This document shows, piece after piece, positions 33,614-42,244 of a DNA stretch of 64,000 nucleotides. The position numbers and the translations under genes were made by a program. Location of the stretch: the NCBI GenBank assembly GCA_964565375.1, contig CAZMEV010000003.1:1-64000 (forward strand). Reading direction: 5' to 3'. The notes under the pieces were generated by a model. That model was not told where the DNA came from and did not search any database. It saw only the letters and a list, made by a program, of their open reading frames with translations. Origin of the DNA: SLAN01 sp964565375 (GTDB lineage Bacteria; Spirochaetota; Spirochaetia; DSM-27196; SKKC01). Positions within the stretch are counted from its first letter, which is position 1; each line of letters starts with the position of its first letter.

Positions 33614-34231
33614 CTATTCCTCCAGCTCGCTGCGGGAGGCCACGATGCGGGAGACAAGCCCGTAATCTTTCGCCTCTTCGGCGTTCATCCAGAAGTCACG
33701 ATCCGTATCCTTTTCAACCTTCGAAAGCTCCTGTCCGGTTTCCTCAGCGATCAACTTGTTTATCCGGTCGCGCGTTTTCTGCAGCTCGTTCGCGTGGATT
33801 TCTATATCGGTTGCCACCCCGCGCATCCCCGATAGCGGCTGATGAATAAGGTAATGACTGTTGGGTGTGGCCAACCTCCTTTCCGAAGGTGCGGCAAGCA
33901 GGATAAGCGCACCTGCGCTGGCGACCAGCCCCATCCCTACGGCGTACACATCCGGTTTCACGAAGCGCATCATGTCGAAAATCGCATATCCGGCATCAGC
34001 GTCACCGCCCGGCGAATCGATAAAAACGCGGATCGGATCATCGCTCTCGGATTCAAGCAGCAGCAGTTGACGCACCACCCGCTCGGCGAGGGACTTATTC
34101 ACCTCGCCGGAGAGGAGAATCGTGCGCGTCTTCATCATCTTGTTCATGAGCGCTTCGGCGTTCTGCTCATTGCTCTTCTGCTGGTCGTCTTCTTCGCCCT
34201 CGTCAAATCGAAGGGCCCTATCATTCTGCAT
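33614..34231 (-). CDS. clpP: ATP-dependent Clp protease proteolytic subunit, divergent ClpP
   Basis: Serine protease subunit of Clp, 205 residues. The catalytic triad is S105 in GLVASAGALIL, H130 in SHYLIHQPLSG and D175 in EKDTDRD. The nucleophile context differs from the standard AASMGA/GQAASMG form, and the N-terminus is acidic, suggesting the divergent ClpP2-like paralogue found beside a canonical ClpP. The start at 34231 has GGAG 8 nt upstream; ATGs up to 34297 are less supported. Divergent from era, upstream of purC. Confidence 0.92.
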   Translation of the reverse strand: MQNDRALRFDEGEEDDQQKSNEQNAEALMNKMMKTRTILLSGEVNKSLAERVVRQLLLLESESDDPIRVFIDSPGGDADAGYAIFDMMRFVKPDVYAVGMGLVASAGALILLAAPSERRLATPNSHYLIHQPLSGMRGVATDIEIHANELQKTRDRINKLIAEETGQELSKVEKDTDRDFWMNAEEAKDYGLVSRIVASRSELEE

Positions 34232-34269
34232 TCTGTATTCTCCGTTTCCCATTGTCATGGAAGTGTGAG

Positions 34270-34275
34270 TATAAT
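34270..34275 (+). promoter_or_regulatory. -10 element of era
   Basis: A perfect TATAAT ends 10 nt before the era ATG, giving at most a 3-nt leader and no Shine-Dalgarno. A -35 is not evident at 17 nt. The same AT-rich spot read on the minus strand (TATTAT, TATACT) may serve clpP. Confidence 0.55.
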
Positions 34276-34285
34276 ACGCGCGGGT

Positions 34286-35176
34286 ATGCACGAGCAAACT
34301 GACCTCAAAAAAAGCGCCATTGTCACTATCGTTGGTCGACCTTCAGTCGGCAAGTCCACGCTGATAAATCGTATTTGTGGGCACAAGATTTCTATCGTCA
34401 CCCCGACACCACAGACAACGCGCAACCGCATTCGCGGAATTCTCACCGAGACTCGCGGACAGCTGGTATTCGTGGATACACCCGGATACCACAACAGCGA
34501 GAAAAAGTTCAACCTGGCCATGCGGTCTCTCATAACAGAAGAGCTCGAGGACAGCGACATTATCCTCGCAGTAATCGACCTTGCGCGCGACGGCGGTGAA
34601 GAAGAAGACAGCCTGCTTGACCTCGTTCAGGGGTATCGGGAAAAGACGATCGTGGCTATGAATAAATGCGATTCTCCGCTGCGTTCACCGGTCGACCTCA
34701 CTGCAGCACTCGCTCCGCTTGTGCGCGAAAGCGTCGCCGTGAGCGCGGAAACCGGTGACGGGATCGACTCGTTGATCGACGCCCTCTTCGAAGCCGCACC
34801 GGAGGGTCCTGAAATGTACCCCGAAGAATACTACACCGATCAGGAGCCGGCATTCCGCGTGGCCGAAATCGTGCGGGAACAGGCCATGCTGCGAACAAAG
34901 CAGGAACTCCCCCATGCGCTGTATGTGGATGTCCCCGATATTTCGGCCGAGCCTTCAGGACGTTCACTTAACGCCCGCGCCATTATCTATGTGGAGCGTG
35001 AATCCCAGAAGGGAATCGTCGTAGGCCGCGAGGCACAACTGATAAAACAGATACGGATTGCAAGTGAGAAGGACCTCTCCGATATTTTCGAACGCCGCGT
35101 GAAACTTGACCTGCGGGTTAAAGTGCATCCGAAATGGCGCCAGCGCGACAGGACTATCGGAAAGCTCGTTCGCTGA
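34286..35176 (+). CDS. era: GTPase Era
   Basis: 296-residue ribosome-assembly GTPase that binds the 3' end of 16S rRNA. G1 is GRPSVGKST, G3 DTPGYH, G4 NKCD and G5 VSAETGDGI. The KH domain near residues 205-296 includes KGIVVGREAQLIKQI with the GxxG-type loop, ending at WRQRDRTIGKLV. The frame is open far upstream, but that part lies antisense to clpP and is excluded. Confidence 0.96.
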   Translation: MHEQTDLKKSAIVTIVGRPSVGKSTLINRICGHKISIVTPTPQTTRNRIRGILTETRGQLVFVDTPGYHNSEKKFNLAMRSLITEELEDSDIILAVIDLARDGGEEEDSLLDLVQGYREKTIVAMNKCDSPLRSPVDLTAALAPLVRESVAVSAETGDGIDSLIDALFEAAPEGPEMYPEEYYTDQEPAFRVAEIVREQAMLRTKQELPHALYVDVPDISAEPSGRSLNARAIIYVERESQKGIVVGREAQLIKQIRIASEKDLSDIFERRVKLDLRVKVHPKWRQRDRTIGKLVR

Positions 35177-35296
35177 GGTCCTGTCGTGGGTACAGGGTCG
35201 CATCATCCAGGCACCTCCAGTCATTCATGCAAGCGGCGTCATCCAGGCGCCCTGCGGGATTCACGGATTCGATCTGATCCCGGGGCCTGAAGCGTG

Positions 35297-36019
35297 TCAG
35301 GAGCGTGCGTTCGCGACGACATGCGAGACCGAGCCGTCCGGCTCTGCCGTGAACACGTCGAACGTGCGCTGTGCGAAAATACCGCAGCCGACCACGCCGG
35401 GAATGCACTCAAGCTCGCCCTCGAGCACCGTCGGATCGCCGCGGCCGTCAAGGCGCACATCAAGCAGATGGTTTCCGTTGTCGGTTACAACCGGCCCCAT
35501 TTTGCCCGAGCCTTCTCTGATCGTGTATTCAAGTCCCCGGGATGAAAGCTCGCGCGATACAGTGGCGACCGCAAACGGGACAACTTCCACCGGCACCGGA
35601 AAAGAAACGCCAAGCGCCTCGACATGCTTATCCCGTGTTACGGTAATAGCGACACGCTCGGCGTTGTAGGCGACAACTTTTTCCCGCACGAGCGCAGCCC
35701 CTCCACCTTTTATGAGCCTTCCGGAACCATCGACCTCATCGGCCCCGTCGATTACGAGGTCAAGGGTTGCGTTCACCCGGGGATCAGCGAGGGTGGTCGG
35801 TGTGATTCCGGCGCGAAAGCACTCGGCTTCCGACTGGCTCGAGGTCACAACCGCGACAATACCGGTGATTTCTCCGGCCGCAATGCGCTCGCCGATCCGG
35901 CGAATCGCCCACAACGCAGTAGATCCGGTGCCCATACCGATGCGCATATTCGACTGCACGAAATGGTCGGCAGCCTCGACGCCGACCTTCTGTTTTGGAT
36001 TCATTTGACTGTTCGCCAC
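35297..36019 (-). CDS. rpiA: Ribose-5-phosphate isomerase A
   Basis: 240-residue enzyme interconverting ribose-5-P and ribulose-5-P in the pentose phosphate pathway. Motifs are GMGTGSTALWAI, DLVIDGADEVD and LIKGGGAALVREKVVA. The GTG start at 36019 is supported by AAGGAG 7 nt upstream. It lies 116 bp behind lysS on the same strand and is convergent with era. Confidence 0.96.
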   Translation of the reverse strand: MANSQMNPKQKVGVEAADHFVQSNMRIGMGTGSTALWAIRRIGERIAAGEITGIVAVVTSSQSEAECFRAGITPTTLADPRVNATLDLVIDGADEVDGSGRLIKGGGAALVREKVVAYNAERVAITVTRDKHVEALGVSFPVPVEVVPFAVATVSRELSSRGLEYTIREGSGKMGPVVTDNGNHLLDVRLDGRGDPTVLEGELECIPGVVGCGIFAQRTFDVFTAEPDGSVSHVVANARS

Positions 36020-36135
36020 GACGGCTCTCCTTTCACGTTCCTGTTCGAACTGTTTCCCGCCTCGTCTCCATGCACGTTCACTCGTGATGCACGCTCACAC
36101 ATGACGTACGATTTCGTGTAGTGTCCGTTTGCGCA

Positions 36136-37737
36136 CTAATTTCGATACGGGGCGAATATATCGAGTACCGTTTCCTTACCGAGAGTCTTCAGGAATCCTG
36201 CCAGCCGCGGCCCCTTTTCCTTTCCTACAAGCACGTAGTACAGCGACGTGAAGAAATCGGCGGGCTCAACTCCATGCGCCCTCGCGGTATCGTAGATGAC
36301 CGTCTGCAGACTCTTATCATCGTGCTCTTCGAACCGCGCCTCGATTTCCTCGGCAAGTGCACGTAACGCAGCAAGATGGTCCGGCTCGAGCGATACCGGC
36401 TCGTCGGCCGACGACTTCAGGGTAAAGCGGAAATCCTCGGGCGCATGGTTCTCGATCCAGAACCATGCGCACTCGGCACGCACCCGGGCGCGATCGCGGT
36501 CGGCGCCCTCGAGTCCACCGAAACGGTCGAGCGCTTTCTCGATATCGCCTGCCGTAATAAGAAGCAGGTTACAGAGGTGGCGGAAGGGCACCTGCCGTGG
36601 CGCGGCCTGCGGGGGAACATCAACCTGAGATAACTCGTAAATGCGCGATTCTTTGAGCCGCTTTTTCTCACCCACTTCCTCGAGGCCAAAGTAGATCCGC
36701 TCGCACCGGTCATAGTCCTCGTAGATTTTGATGGCATCCAGGTCAAAGCTGATCGCGAACTCTGCGTTGGGCCGGGTTCCCGCGAAAAGATAGCGGACTA
36801 TTTCCGGTTGATACACCTGAAGCACATCGTCGATTGCAACGACATCGCCGGAGGAAGAACTGATTTTGCCGCCCATGCCTTTAATGCTTAAGAAATCATA
36901 CTTGAAACTTACCGGAGCACTGTAGTCATAGACCTTTGCCGCAATATCCTTCGCGGTATCGTAGCTTCCGCCGGCCGAGTGATGTTCCTTTCCTGCAGGT
37001 TCGAAATCAACACGTTCGTAGGCCCAGCGCATAGGCCAGTCCACGCGCCATGGAAGCTTAACGCATCCCGCGGTTCGAATATCCACCGTTTCGGTGTTGC
37101 CCGTATCTTCACACCGATAGGTCAAATTCCACTCGCCGTCCCAGTCGAGAACGGTGGTGTTGTCCCGCCCGTTGAAGCGACTGAATACGCTCACCGGCCA
37201 CCATTCTTCGGGAAGCGGGCTCGTACGATGCTCATTGAGTACACCACGAATCTCATCCCTGTGCTCGAGCGCACGCCGTATTCCCTCGGCGTAGTCTCCC
37301 CGCTGATATCGCTCAGCCTGATACAGATACTCCGGCCGGATACCAAGTTTCGGCAGCACCTTTTCAATACGGCGCTCGTGGGCTCTCGCATAGCTTTCGG
37401 TTTCGCCCCATGGGTCCGGCACCTTCGTAATGGGAAGGCGAAGATGCTCGGCAAATCCTTCGGGATCCGGAACGTTTTTCGGCACCTTGCGGAACACGTC
37501 ATAGTCGTCCCATGAGTAGATAAATCGCACCGGTTCGCCCTGATCCTGAAGCGCCCGGGCGACCAGTTCAACGGTGATGATTTCGCGGAAATTGCCTATA
37601 TGTATGGTCCCCGATGGAGTAATGCCCGATGCACAGGTATACTGCTTTCGGCCGGTTCGCTCGAGGTTCCGTTCACCGGTAATACGAGCGGCGTAGTTGT
37701 CGGCCCAGTGTGTGGCCTTATTCGTCTGTGCTGCCAT
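36136..37737 (-). CDS. lysS: Class I lysyl-tRNA synthetase
   Basis: 533-residue class I (archaeal-type) LysRS. The HIGH motif is in TPSGTIHIGNF and the KMSKS equivalent is GGKISSSSGD. YSWDDYDVFRKVP, FNGRDNTTVLDWDGEW and the C-terminal helical anticodon domain match the family. Spirochaetes are known to carry class I LysRS. The ATG at 37737 is preceded by TATACT ending exactly 7 nt upstream, so the mRNA appears leaderless. Product supplies Lys-tRNA for translation. Confidence 0.96.
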   Translation of the reverse strand: MAAQTNKATHWADNYAARITGERNLERTGRKQYTCASGITPSGTIHIGNFREIITVELVARALQDQGEPVRFIYSWDDYDVFRKVPKNVPDPEGFAEHLRLPITKVPDPWGETESYARAHERRIEKVLPKLGIRPEYLYQAERYQRGDYAEGIRRALEHRDEIRGVLNEHRTSPLPEEWWPVSVFSRFNGRDNTTVLDWDGEWNLTYRCEDTGNTETVDIRTAGCVKLPWRVDWPMRWAYERVDFEPAGKEHHSAGGSYDTAKDIAAKVYDYSAPVSFKYDFLSIKGMGGKISSSSGDVVAIDDVLQVYQPEIVRYLFAGTRPNAEFAISFDLDAIKIYEDYDRCERIYFGLEEVGEKKRLKESRIYELSQVDVPPQAAPRQVPFRHLCNLLLITAGDIEKALDRFGGLEGADRDRARVRAECAWFWIENHAPEDFRFTLKSSADEPVSLEPDHLAALRALAEEIEARFEEHDDKSLQTVIYDTARAHGVEPADFFTSLYYVLVGKEKGPRLAGFLKTLGKETVLDIFAPYRN

Positions 37738-37744
37738 GCGGCAG

Positions 37745-37774
37745 AGTATAGACGCCAGCGCTTCAGAGCGTAAA
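37745..37774 (-). promoter_or_regulatory. Leaderless promoter of lysS
   Basis: Minus-strand TTTACG (37769-37774), an 18-nt spacer and TATACT (37745-37750). Seven nt later is the A of the lysS ATG. Confidence 0.6.
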
Positions 37775-37804
37775 CTGCATAACCGTCATGCCGATACTCG
37801 CAAT

Positions 37805-38428
37805 GTGAGGTACACAATTACAGTTATACTCACGGTTCTTCTGATCATAATTTTCCCGGCCTCCGCGCAGGAAAGCGGGCTTTCGGACAATAATGACAAT
37901 GCCTGCGACGATTGGATCGAAACGACCGCCGGTTGGTACGGTGTACGGCACCAGGGGCAGCTAATGGCTTCCGGTGAGCCGTTCGACCGACGGGAACCGA
38001 CAGCGGCGCACCGAACACTGCCGCTTGGAACCGAAGTAAGAGTAAAGAATCCCGAAACCGCCGATACAGTCACCGTACGCATAGCTGACCGGGGGCCTTT
38101 CACCGGGACCCGCACGATAGATCTCTCCCAGGCGGCGGCGGAAGAACTCGGCATAACCCATAAAACCGAATCCTCCGTGAAACTATGCATCAGGGACGCT
38201 GAGAAGGCGGTAACACTGTTGCAGGTATCCTCGTTCGCGCAGCAGTTAAACGCCTACCGTACCCGTGACGTCCTTCGCGAACGGGGGTATGACTCCAGAG
38301 TGCTCCATAACGAAGATTTGTTCCGGGTGCTTGTCGAGGTGCCCCCTCACCGGTCAGTGGACGAGGTGCGAAGCGAGCTGCATGAAGCGGGGTTTCCCGG
38401 AGCCTTTCCGTATCGGGGTCCGCGGTGA
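37805..38428 (+). CDS. rlpA: RlpA-like septal-ring lytic protein with SPOR domain
   Basis: About 207-residue exported protein. A signal peptide (TVILTVLLIIIFPASA) precedes a double-psi beta-barrel: GWYGVRHQGQLMASGEPFD, TAAHRTLPLGTEVRVKN and IADRGPFTGTRTIDLS. The C-terminal 70 residues form a SPOR domain that binds denuded glycan strands at division sites. The GTG start gives a clean signal peptide; an ATG at 37736 or TTG at 37697 would add a hydrophilic lead overlapping lysS. Divergent from lysS. Confidence 0.88.
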   Translation: MRYTITVILTVLLIIIFPASAQESGLSDNNDNACDDWIETTAGWYGVRHQGQLMASGEPFDRREPTAAHRTLPLGTEVRVKNPETADTVTVRIADRGPFTGTRTIDLSQAAAEELGITHKTESSVKLCIRDAEKAVTLLQVSSFAQQLNAYRTRDVLRERGYDSRVLHNEDLFRVLVEVPPHRSVDEVRSELHEAGFPGAFPYRGPR

Positions 38429-38549
38429 GCACCGTCGTAGGAGTACAGGCGAAGGCGCGGCGCCGGCAGAAGATCGGTCTGCCGCGTCAGTTCAGGGTTC
38501 ACGCGAGACCGAAGCGGTCGCTTGCGTAGAGACGAAGCGGAGGCTACCC

Positions 38550-39344
38550 TTGGCACTACCCATGAAAAACGCAACAGCATTTGTAACCGGCGCTTCGCGT
38601 GGTCTTGGAAAGGCGATCGTCAGCGCGCTTGTGAAAGCAGGTTTCTCCGACATTATCGCGATTTCCCGTTCGAGCAATCGCTCTACGGAAGAAACGAAGG
38701 GCGAATCCGGGGGAAACATTGAGTGGGTGAGCGCCGATCTCGCCTCGGAATCAGCGGCTCGCGAAACGCTCGTTCCCGTCTTTCAAAGGTATAACGCCAA
38801 CTCAAGAGATCCGATCGTGCTCATAAATAATGCGGGTATCATTGAGCCGATCGGCCCTTTGGGCACTGTCGATTCGGACAGCATTGAGCGGAACCTGCAT
38901 GTCAATCTTACGGCTCCGGCCCTTCTGTGCAACGAGTTCCTGCGAGTATTCGCAGACACGGAAAGCCGGCGCGTGATCATAAATGTAACCTCCGGACTCG
39001 CAAAGCGAACCATGACCGGGGTGGCATCGTACAGCACATCAAAAGCCGGACTCGACATGCTTACTGCGGCTATTGCCACCGAGCAGACAGAACGTGCCGC
39101 AGGCAGCAGGGGCAGCGCGCCGGCGGTGGAAGCGTACGGTGTTTCGCCCGGCACTGTTGCTACTGATATGCAGAAGACGCTCCGCGCCTCAAGCGAATCC
39201 GACCTTCCCGCACGCTCGAAATTCGTGGCGCTGTTCGAACAGGGAGAGTTGTACACACCTGAGTATTCGAGCAATAAAATCGTGAATCTTGTTCTTAACC
39301 CGGGCGTGAACTCCGGGAGCGTGGTGCACGTTCGCGACCTTTAA
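38550..39344 (+). CDS. Short-chain dehydrogenase/reductase (sepiapterin-reductase-like)
   Basis: About 264-residue NAD(P)-dependent SDR. The cofactor motif is TGASRGLGKAIV, the structural NNAG is INNAGIIEPIG, and the catalytic set is S in NVTSG with YxxxK in YSTSKAGLDML. PGTVATDMQ follows. C-terminal features recall sepiapterin reductase / benzil reductase enzymes; substrate unknown. The TTG at 38550 has GGAGG 6 nt upstream; the ATG at 38562 is an alternative. The 3' end overlaps the methyltransferase gene by 50 bp. Confidence 0.88.
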   Translation: MALPMKNATAFVTGASRGLGKAIVSALVKAGFSDIIAISRSSNRSTEETKGESGGNIEWVSADLASESAARETLVPVFQRYNANSRDPIVLINNAGIIEPIGPLGTVDSDSIERNLHVNLTAPALLCNEFLRVFADTESRRVIINVTSGLAKRTMTGVASYSTSKAGLDMLTAAIATEQTERAAGSRGSAPAVEAYGVSPGTVATDMQKTLRASSESDLPARSKFVALFEQGELYTPEYSSNKIVNLVLNPGVNSGSVVHVRDL

Positions 39345-40086
39345 AGGGTTGAAATATCCCGATCCAGTCGGGACGGCTGTGACTCGGAGGATTTTCAAAA
39401 AAATCGCCATATGCCGCCGCAAGTTGCAGCCCGGCGTTCTGTGCGAGTTCGCATAAACGGTCGGGGTCATGGATGCGAAGATGCAGCTTTGACACCACCG
39501 GCTCTTCATCAGTTTCCGTGTCGGGAATAAAATACCAGACGATCCGCTCGAATCCCGCTTCAGGGAACTGTCGCGTCTCATACCATTCAACTGTCTGTCC
39601 GTACCGGTGGCTGGAAAACGTTCCACGACTTGTAAGGAAATCACCAGCCGGCGCCAGACCGCTGCCGAATCGAAAAAGGTGAAGCGCAAATACTCCTTGG
39701 CCGGCGAGGTGCTGTCCGACTGAAGTGAAGAGACGGTGCAGATCTTCATCGGTATGGAGGTGCCCCACTCCATTTAACGGCAGAAGCACTACGTCGAACG
39801 TTGTGTCCAGTGCCAGAGCCCGCATATCGCAGTTATGAAGCGCAAGCTGATCTTCAGGAATTCCGGAGCGGGCAGCTTCCTCCCGCGCAACTGCAAGCAT
39901 CTGGTCACTGATATCGATACCTGTGACACGATGGCCGTCTGCAGCAAGTGTAAGGGCTACACGACCCGTTCCACAGGCGAGTTCAAGAATCCGCTGGGGC
40001 ACAGGTTCAGCGAGCCGACGATAGAACGGCAAGTCCTCAGTGACCTGGCGATGGGCATCCGCGTACAGGTGCGCGTGCGCGTACAT
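39295..40086 (-). CDS. SAM-dependent methyltransferase (class I)
   Basis: 263-residue methyltransferase. SAM motif I is ILELACGTGRVALTLA, the acidic ribose contact is GIDIS, and the post-motifs are NCDMRAL and VVLLPLNGVGHL. The substrate is unknown; the general pattern is that of small-molecule methyltransferases. The last 17 codons overlap the SDR gene tail to tail. It is transcribed away from the CAU tRNA. Confidence 0.88.
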   Translation of the reverse strand: MYAHAHLYADAHRQVTEDLPFYRRLAEPVPQRILELACGTGRVALTLAADGHRVTGIDISDQMLAVAREEAARSGIPEDQLALHNCDMRALALDTTFDVVLLPLNGVGHLHTDEDLHRLFTSVGQHLAGQGVFALHLFRFGSGLAPAGDFLTSRGTFSSHRYGQTVEWYETRQFPEAGFERIVWYFIPDTETDEEPVVSKLHLRIHDPDRLCELAQNAGLQLAAAYGDFFENPPSHSRPDWIGIFQPFKGRERAPRSRSSRPG

Positions 40087-40160
40087 GGCAATACTATTTT
40101 ACTTGATTTTCAAGCGAACGTGTTGGGAATAATGTGCAATACTGACTCTCCCGCGGCAGC

Positions 40161-40189
40161 TTGACACCCGATGCGGTAGTGACTACCCT
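40161..40189 (+). promoter_or_regulatory. Promoter of the CAU tRNA
   Basis: TTGACA (40161-40166), a 17-nt spacer and TACCCT (40184-40189), 20 nt before the tRNA 5' end. The tRNA-Arg promoter has nearly the same architecture. Confidence 0.7.
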
Positions 40190-40209
40190 CAGCATCCGTA
40201 AATCCTGAC

Positions 40210-40283
40210 GGGCCTATAGCTCAGCTGGTTAGAGCAACGGACTCATAATCCGTGTGTCGTAGGTTCAAGTCCTACTGGGCCCA
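40210..40283 (+). tRNA. tRNA with CAU anticodon (tRNA-Ile2 or elongator tRNA-Met)
   Basis: A 74-nt cloverleaf: acceptor GGGCCTA/TGGGCCC with one G.U pair, D-arm GCTCAGCTGGTTAGAGC, anticodon loop CTCATAA, T-arm GTAGG-TTCAAGT-CCTAC and discriminator A. CCA is not encoded. The C4-G69 and C5-G68 acceptor pairs match determinants known for TilS-modified tRNA-Ile(CAU) in E. coli, so Ile2 is slightly favoured, but Met cannot be excluded by eye. Confidence 0.93.
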
Positions 40284-40293
40284 ATTGAATCAC

Positions 40294-40319
40294 GCCGCTG
40301 CGAAAGCAGCGGCTTTTTT
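40294..40319 (+). terminator. Intrinsic terminator of the CAU tRNA
   Basis: GCCGCTGC-GAAA-GCAGCGGC followed by six T residues: a perfect 8-bp stem with a stable tetraloop. Identical copies occur at 40474-40499 and 40629-40654 as part of the tandem repeat. Confidence 0.93.
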
Positions 40320-40500
40320 ACAGGTGCCCGGTAGGACTTGATCCGGAGCCCCGGCGCGACCGGCAGGGAGCGCGAAACGACACGATGTCGTTTCAGGGGC
40401 GCAGGCGGGTCGCAGCGAGCGCACACGAAGTGCGCGAGCGAAGACCAAGTCCTACTGGGCCCAATTGAATCACGCCGCTGCGAAAGCAGCGGCTTTTTTA

Positions 40501-40600
40501 NNNNNNNNNNNNNNNNNNNNNNNNNNNNNNNNNNNNNNNNNNNNNNNNNNNNNNNNNNNNNNNNNNNNNNNNNNNNNNNNNNNNNNNNNNNNNNNNNNNN
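40501..40600. other. Assembly gap (100 N) inside the 180-bp repeat
   Basis: Exactly 100 N, the usual placeholder for a gap of unknown size. Both flanks are copies of the same repeat, so the true copy number is unknown. Confidence 0.97.
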
Positions 40601-40693
40601 CAAGTCCTACTGGGCCCAATTGAATCACGCCGCTGCGAAAGCAGCGGCTTTTTTACAGGTGCCCGGTAGGACTTGATCCGGAGCCCCATCCGG

Positions 40694-40722
40694 TTAACAT
40701 CGACAGGCTTGTCGGCTATGCT
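40694..40722 (+). promoter_or_regulatory. Leaderless promoter of the sulfatase gene
   Basis: TTAACA (40694-40699), a 17-nt spacer and TATGCT (40717-40722). The ATG at 40730 comes after 7 nt, at the predicted +1. It begins directly after the last repeat copy. Confidence 0.65.
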
Positions 40723-40729
40723 TGTCGCC

Positions 40730-42244
40730 ATGTCACAGCCCAACATTCTCGTTTTTATGGTCGATCAGCTTGCGGGCACGCTCTTTCCCGACGGCCCGGT
40801 CGACTGGCTGCACACCCCGAATCTCCGGCGGCTCGCCGACGAGTCTGTCCGCTTTGCCAATGCATACACGCCCTCTCCGCTTTGCGCTCCGGCTCGCGCG
40901 AGCTTCATGTCCGGTCAGCTTCCAGGCCGCACCGGGGTGTATGACAACGGAGCCGAAATGCGGTCAGATACCCCCACGTATGCACATCACCTGCGTCGGC
41001 ACGGCTATCAGACATATCTGTCCGGAAAGATGCATTTCGTCGGGCCGGATCAGCTTCATGGATTCGAGAAGAGACTGACCACCGACGTGTATCCGTCCGA
41101 TTTCGGCTGGACTCCGGATTACCGCAAGCCGGGTGAGCGTGCTGACTGGTGGTATCATAATATGGGTTCAGTGACGGGAGCGGGCGTAGCCGAGATTACG
41201 AATCAGCTCGAGTTCGACGACGAAACCGCGCACAACGGCCGCGCAAAAGTGTATGAGCTGGCCCGTGGACAGGACGAACGGCCCTGGATGCTGACTGTGA
41301 GTTTCACCCATCCTCACGACCCGTACGTTGCGAGGCGCAAATACTGGGACCTCTACGAGAACTGCGAGCACCTGATGCCGGAGGTCGGCAGTCTCCCTTA
41401 CGAGGAACTTGACCCTCATTCACAGCGTATTCTTGAGGCGAATGACTGGCGGAATTTCGAAATCACTGATGAGGATATCCGGCGCTCGAGGCGGGCATAT
41501 CTGGCGAATGTCTCCTATCTCGACGAGCAGATCGGCTCCATTCTCGACGCACTCGAGGCAACACGACAGAGAGATAACACCATTATTCTTTTCCTGTCCG
41601 ACCACGGAGATATGCTCGGAGAGAAAGGATTGTGGTTCAAGATGTCGCCATTCGAGAACTCGGCGCGTGTTCCACTGCTTATGTCGGTTCCGGGCTTTGA
41701 TCCTCAAACAATACGCACGCCGGTTTCCATTATCGACGTGGTACCGACGCTGTCGGAACTGGTCGGTATGAATATGGAAGAGGTTATGCCCTGGACCGAT
41801 GGAACGAGCCTCGCTCCGCTGTGTCGCGGCGAATCACGTGAGGAACCGGTTCTCATCGAATATGCAGCCGAAGCATCGTATTCGCCGGTCGTCGCGATTC
41901 GAAGCGGCAAATGGAAGTTCATTCGCTGCATGCTCGATCCCGACCAGCTATTCGATGTGGAAGAGGATCCTCACGAAATGAACAATCTCGCAGACAATCC
42001 GGATTACGAAACAGTACACAAAGCGCTGTCGGATGAAGTCGAGCGCCGATGGGACCTGCAGCGCTTTGACAGGGAAGTGCGTGAAAATCAGCAGCGGCGA
42101 CTGACCGTATACGAGGCATTGCGGTCGGGACACTTCACTTCATGGGACCATCATCCGGTACGGGATGAGAGCGATCGATTCATGCGAAACCACATGGACC
42201 TGAATCAGGTCGAGGAGCGAAACCGCTTTCCTCGGGGAGAGTAG
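40730..42244 (+). CDS. Choline-sulfatase-like type I sulfatase
   Basis: 504-residue sulfatase of the BetC type. The formylglycine signature is LCAPARASFMSG (Cys to be oxidised). Metal ligands lie in NILVFMVDQL and LSDHGDMLGE, and SGKMHFVGPDQLHGFEKR matches choline sulfatases closely. The C-terminal region (RFDREVRENQQRRLTVYEAL ... SWDHHP) also resembles the BetC tail. Likely reaction: choline-O-sulfate to choline and sulfate, in the cytoplasm since no signal peptide is seen. A Met 12 nt upstream lies in the -10 element and is rejected. An anion carrier gene follows. Confidence 0.88.
   Translation: MSQPNILVFMVDQLAGTLFPDGPVDWLHTPNLRRLADESVRFANAYTPSPLCAPARASFMSGQLPGRTGVYDNGAEMRSDTPTYAHHLRRHGYQTYLSGKMHFVGPDQLHGFEKRLTTDVYPSDFGWTPDYRKPGERADWWYHNMGSVTGAGVAEITNQLEFDDETAHNGRAKVYELARGQDERPWMLTVSFTHPHDPYVARRKYWDLYENCEHLMPEVGSLPYEELDPHSQRILEANDWRNFEITDEDIRRSRRAYLANVSYLDEQIGSILDALEATRQRDNTIILFLSDHGDMLGEKGLWFKMSPFENSARVPLLMSVPGFDPQTIRTPVSIIDVVPTLSELVGMNMEEVMPWTDGTSLAPLCRGESREEPVLIEYAAEASYSPVVAIRSGKWKFIRCMLDPDQLFDVEEDPHEMNNLADNPDYETVHKALSDEVERRWDLQRFDREVRENQQRRLTVYEALRSGHFTSWDHHPVRDESDRFMRNHMDLNQVEERNRFPRGE

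Larger units (their letters stand above)
40266..40687 (+). repeat. 180-bp tandem repeat seeded in the tRNA 3' end
   Basis: An 87-bp block (last 18 nt of the tRNA, its terminator, and a downstream segment ending GGAGCCCC) begins at 40266, recurs at 40446 (cut by the gap after 55 nt) and again complete at 40601-40687. Between the first two copies is a 93-bp block with three hairpins: GCGACC (40356-40361)/GGTCGC (40408-40413) enclosing a 9-bp stem at 40374-40394, then GCGCAC/GTGCGC at 40419-40435. The period is 180 bp. Each 87-bp block also carries CAAGTCCTAC near its start and GTAGGACTTG near its end, forming a large outer inverted repeat around the terminator. No protein-coding gene lies in 40284-40693. 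Confidence 0.85.

Noticed and set aside
33842..34285. Upstream extension of the era frame (148 extra codons)
   Set aside because: The extension is antisense to clpP and Cys/His-rich; the GTPase begins normally at the ATG at 34286 behind a TATAAT element.
40338..40676. Reading frames running across the 100-N gaps
   Set aside because: They are translations of N and of repeat sequence; no start signal or protein-like composition supports them.
40266..40687. CRISPR-like repeat pattern
   Set aside because: Units are 87 bp plus 93 bp, contain tRNA and terminator sequence, and there are no cas genes or variable spacers.
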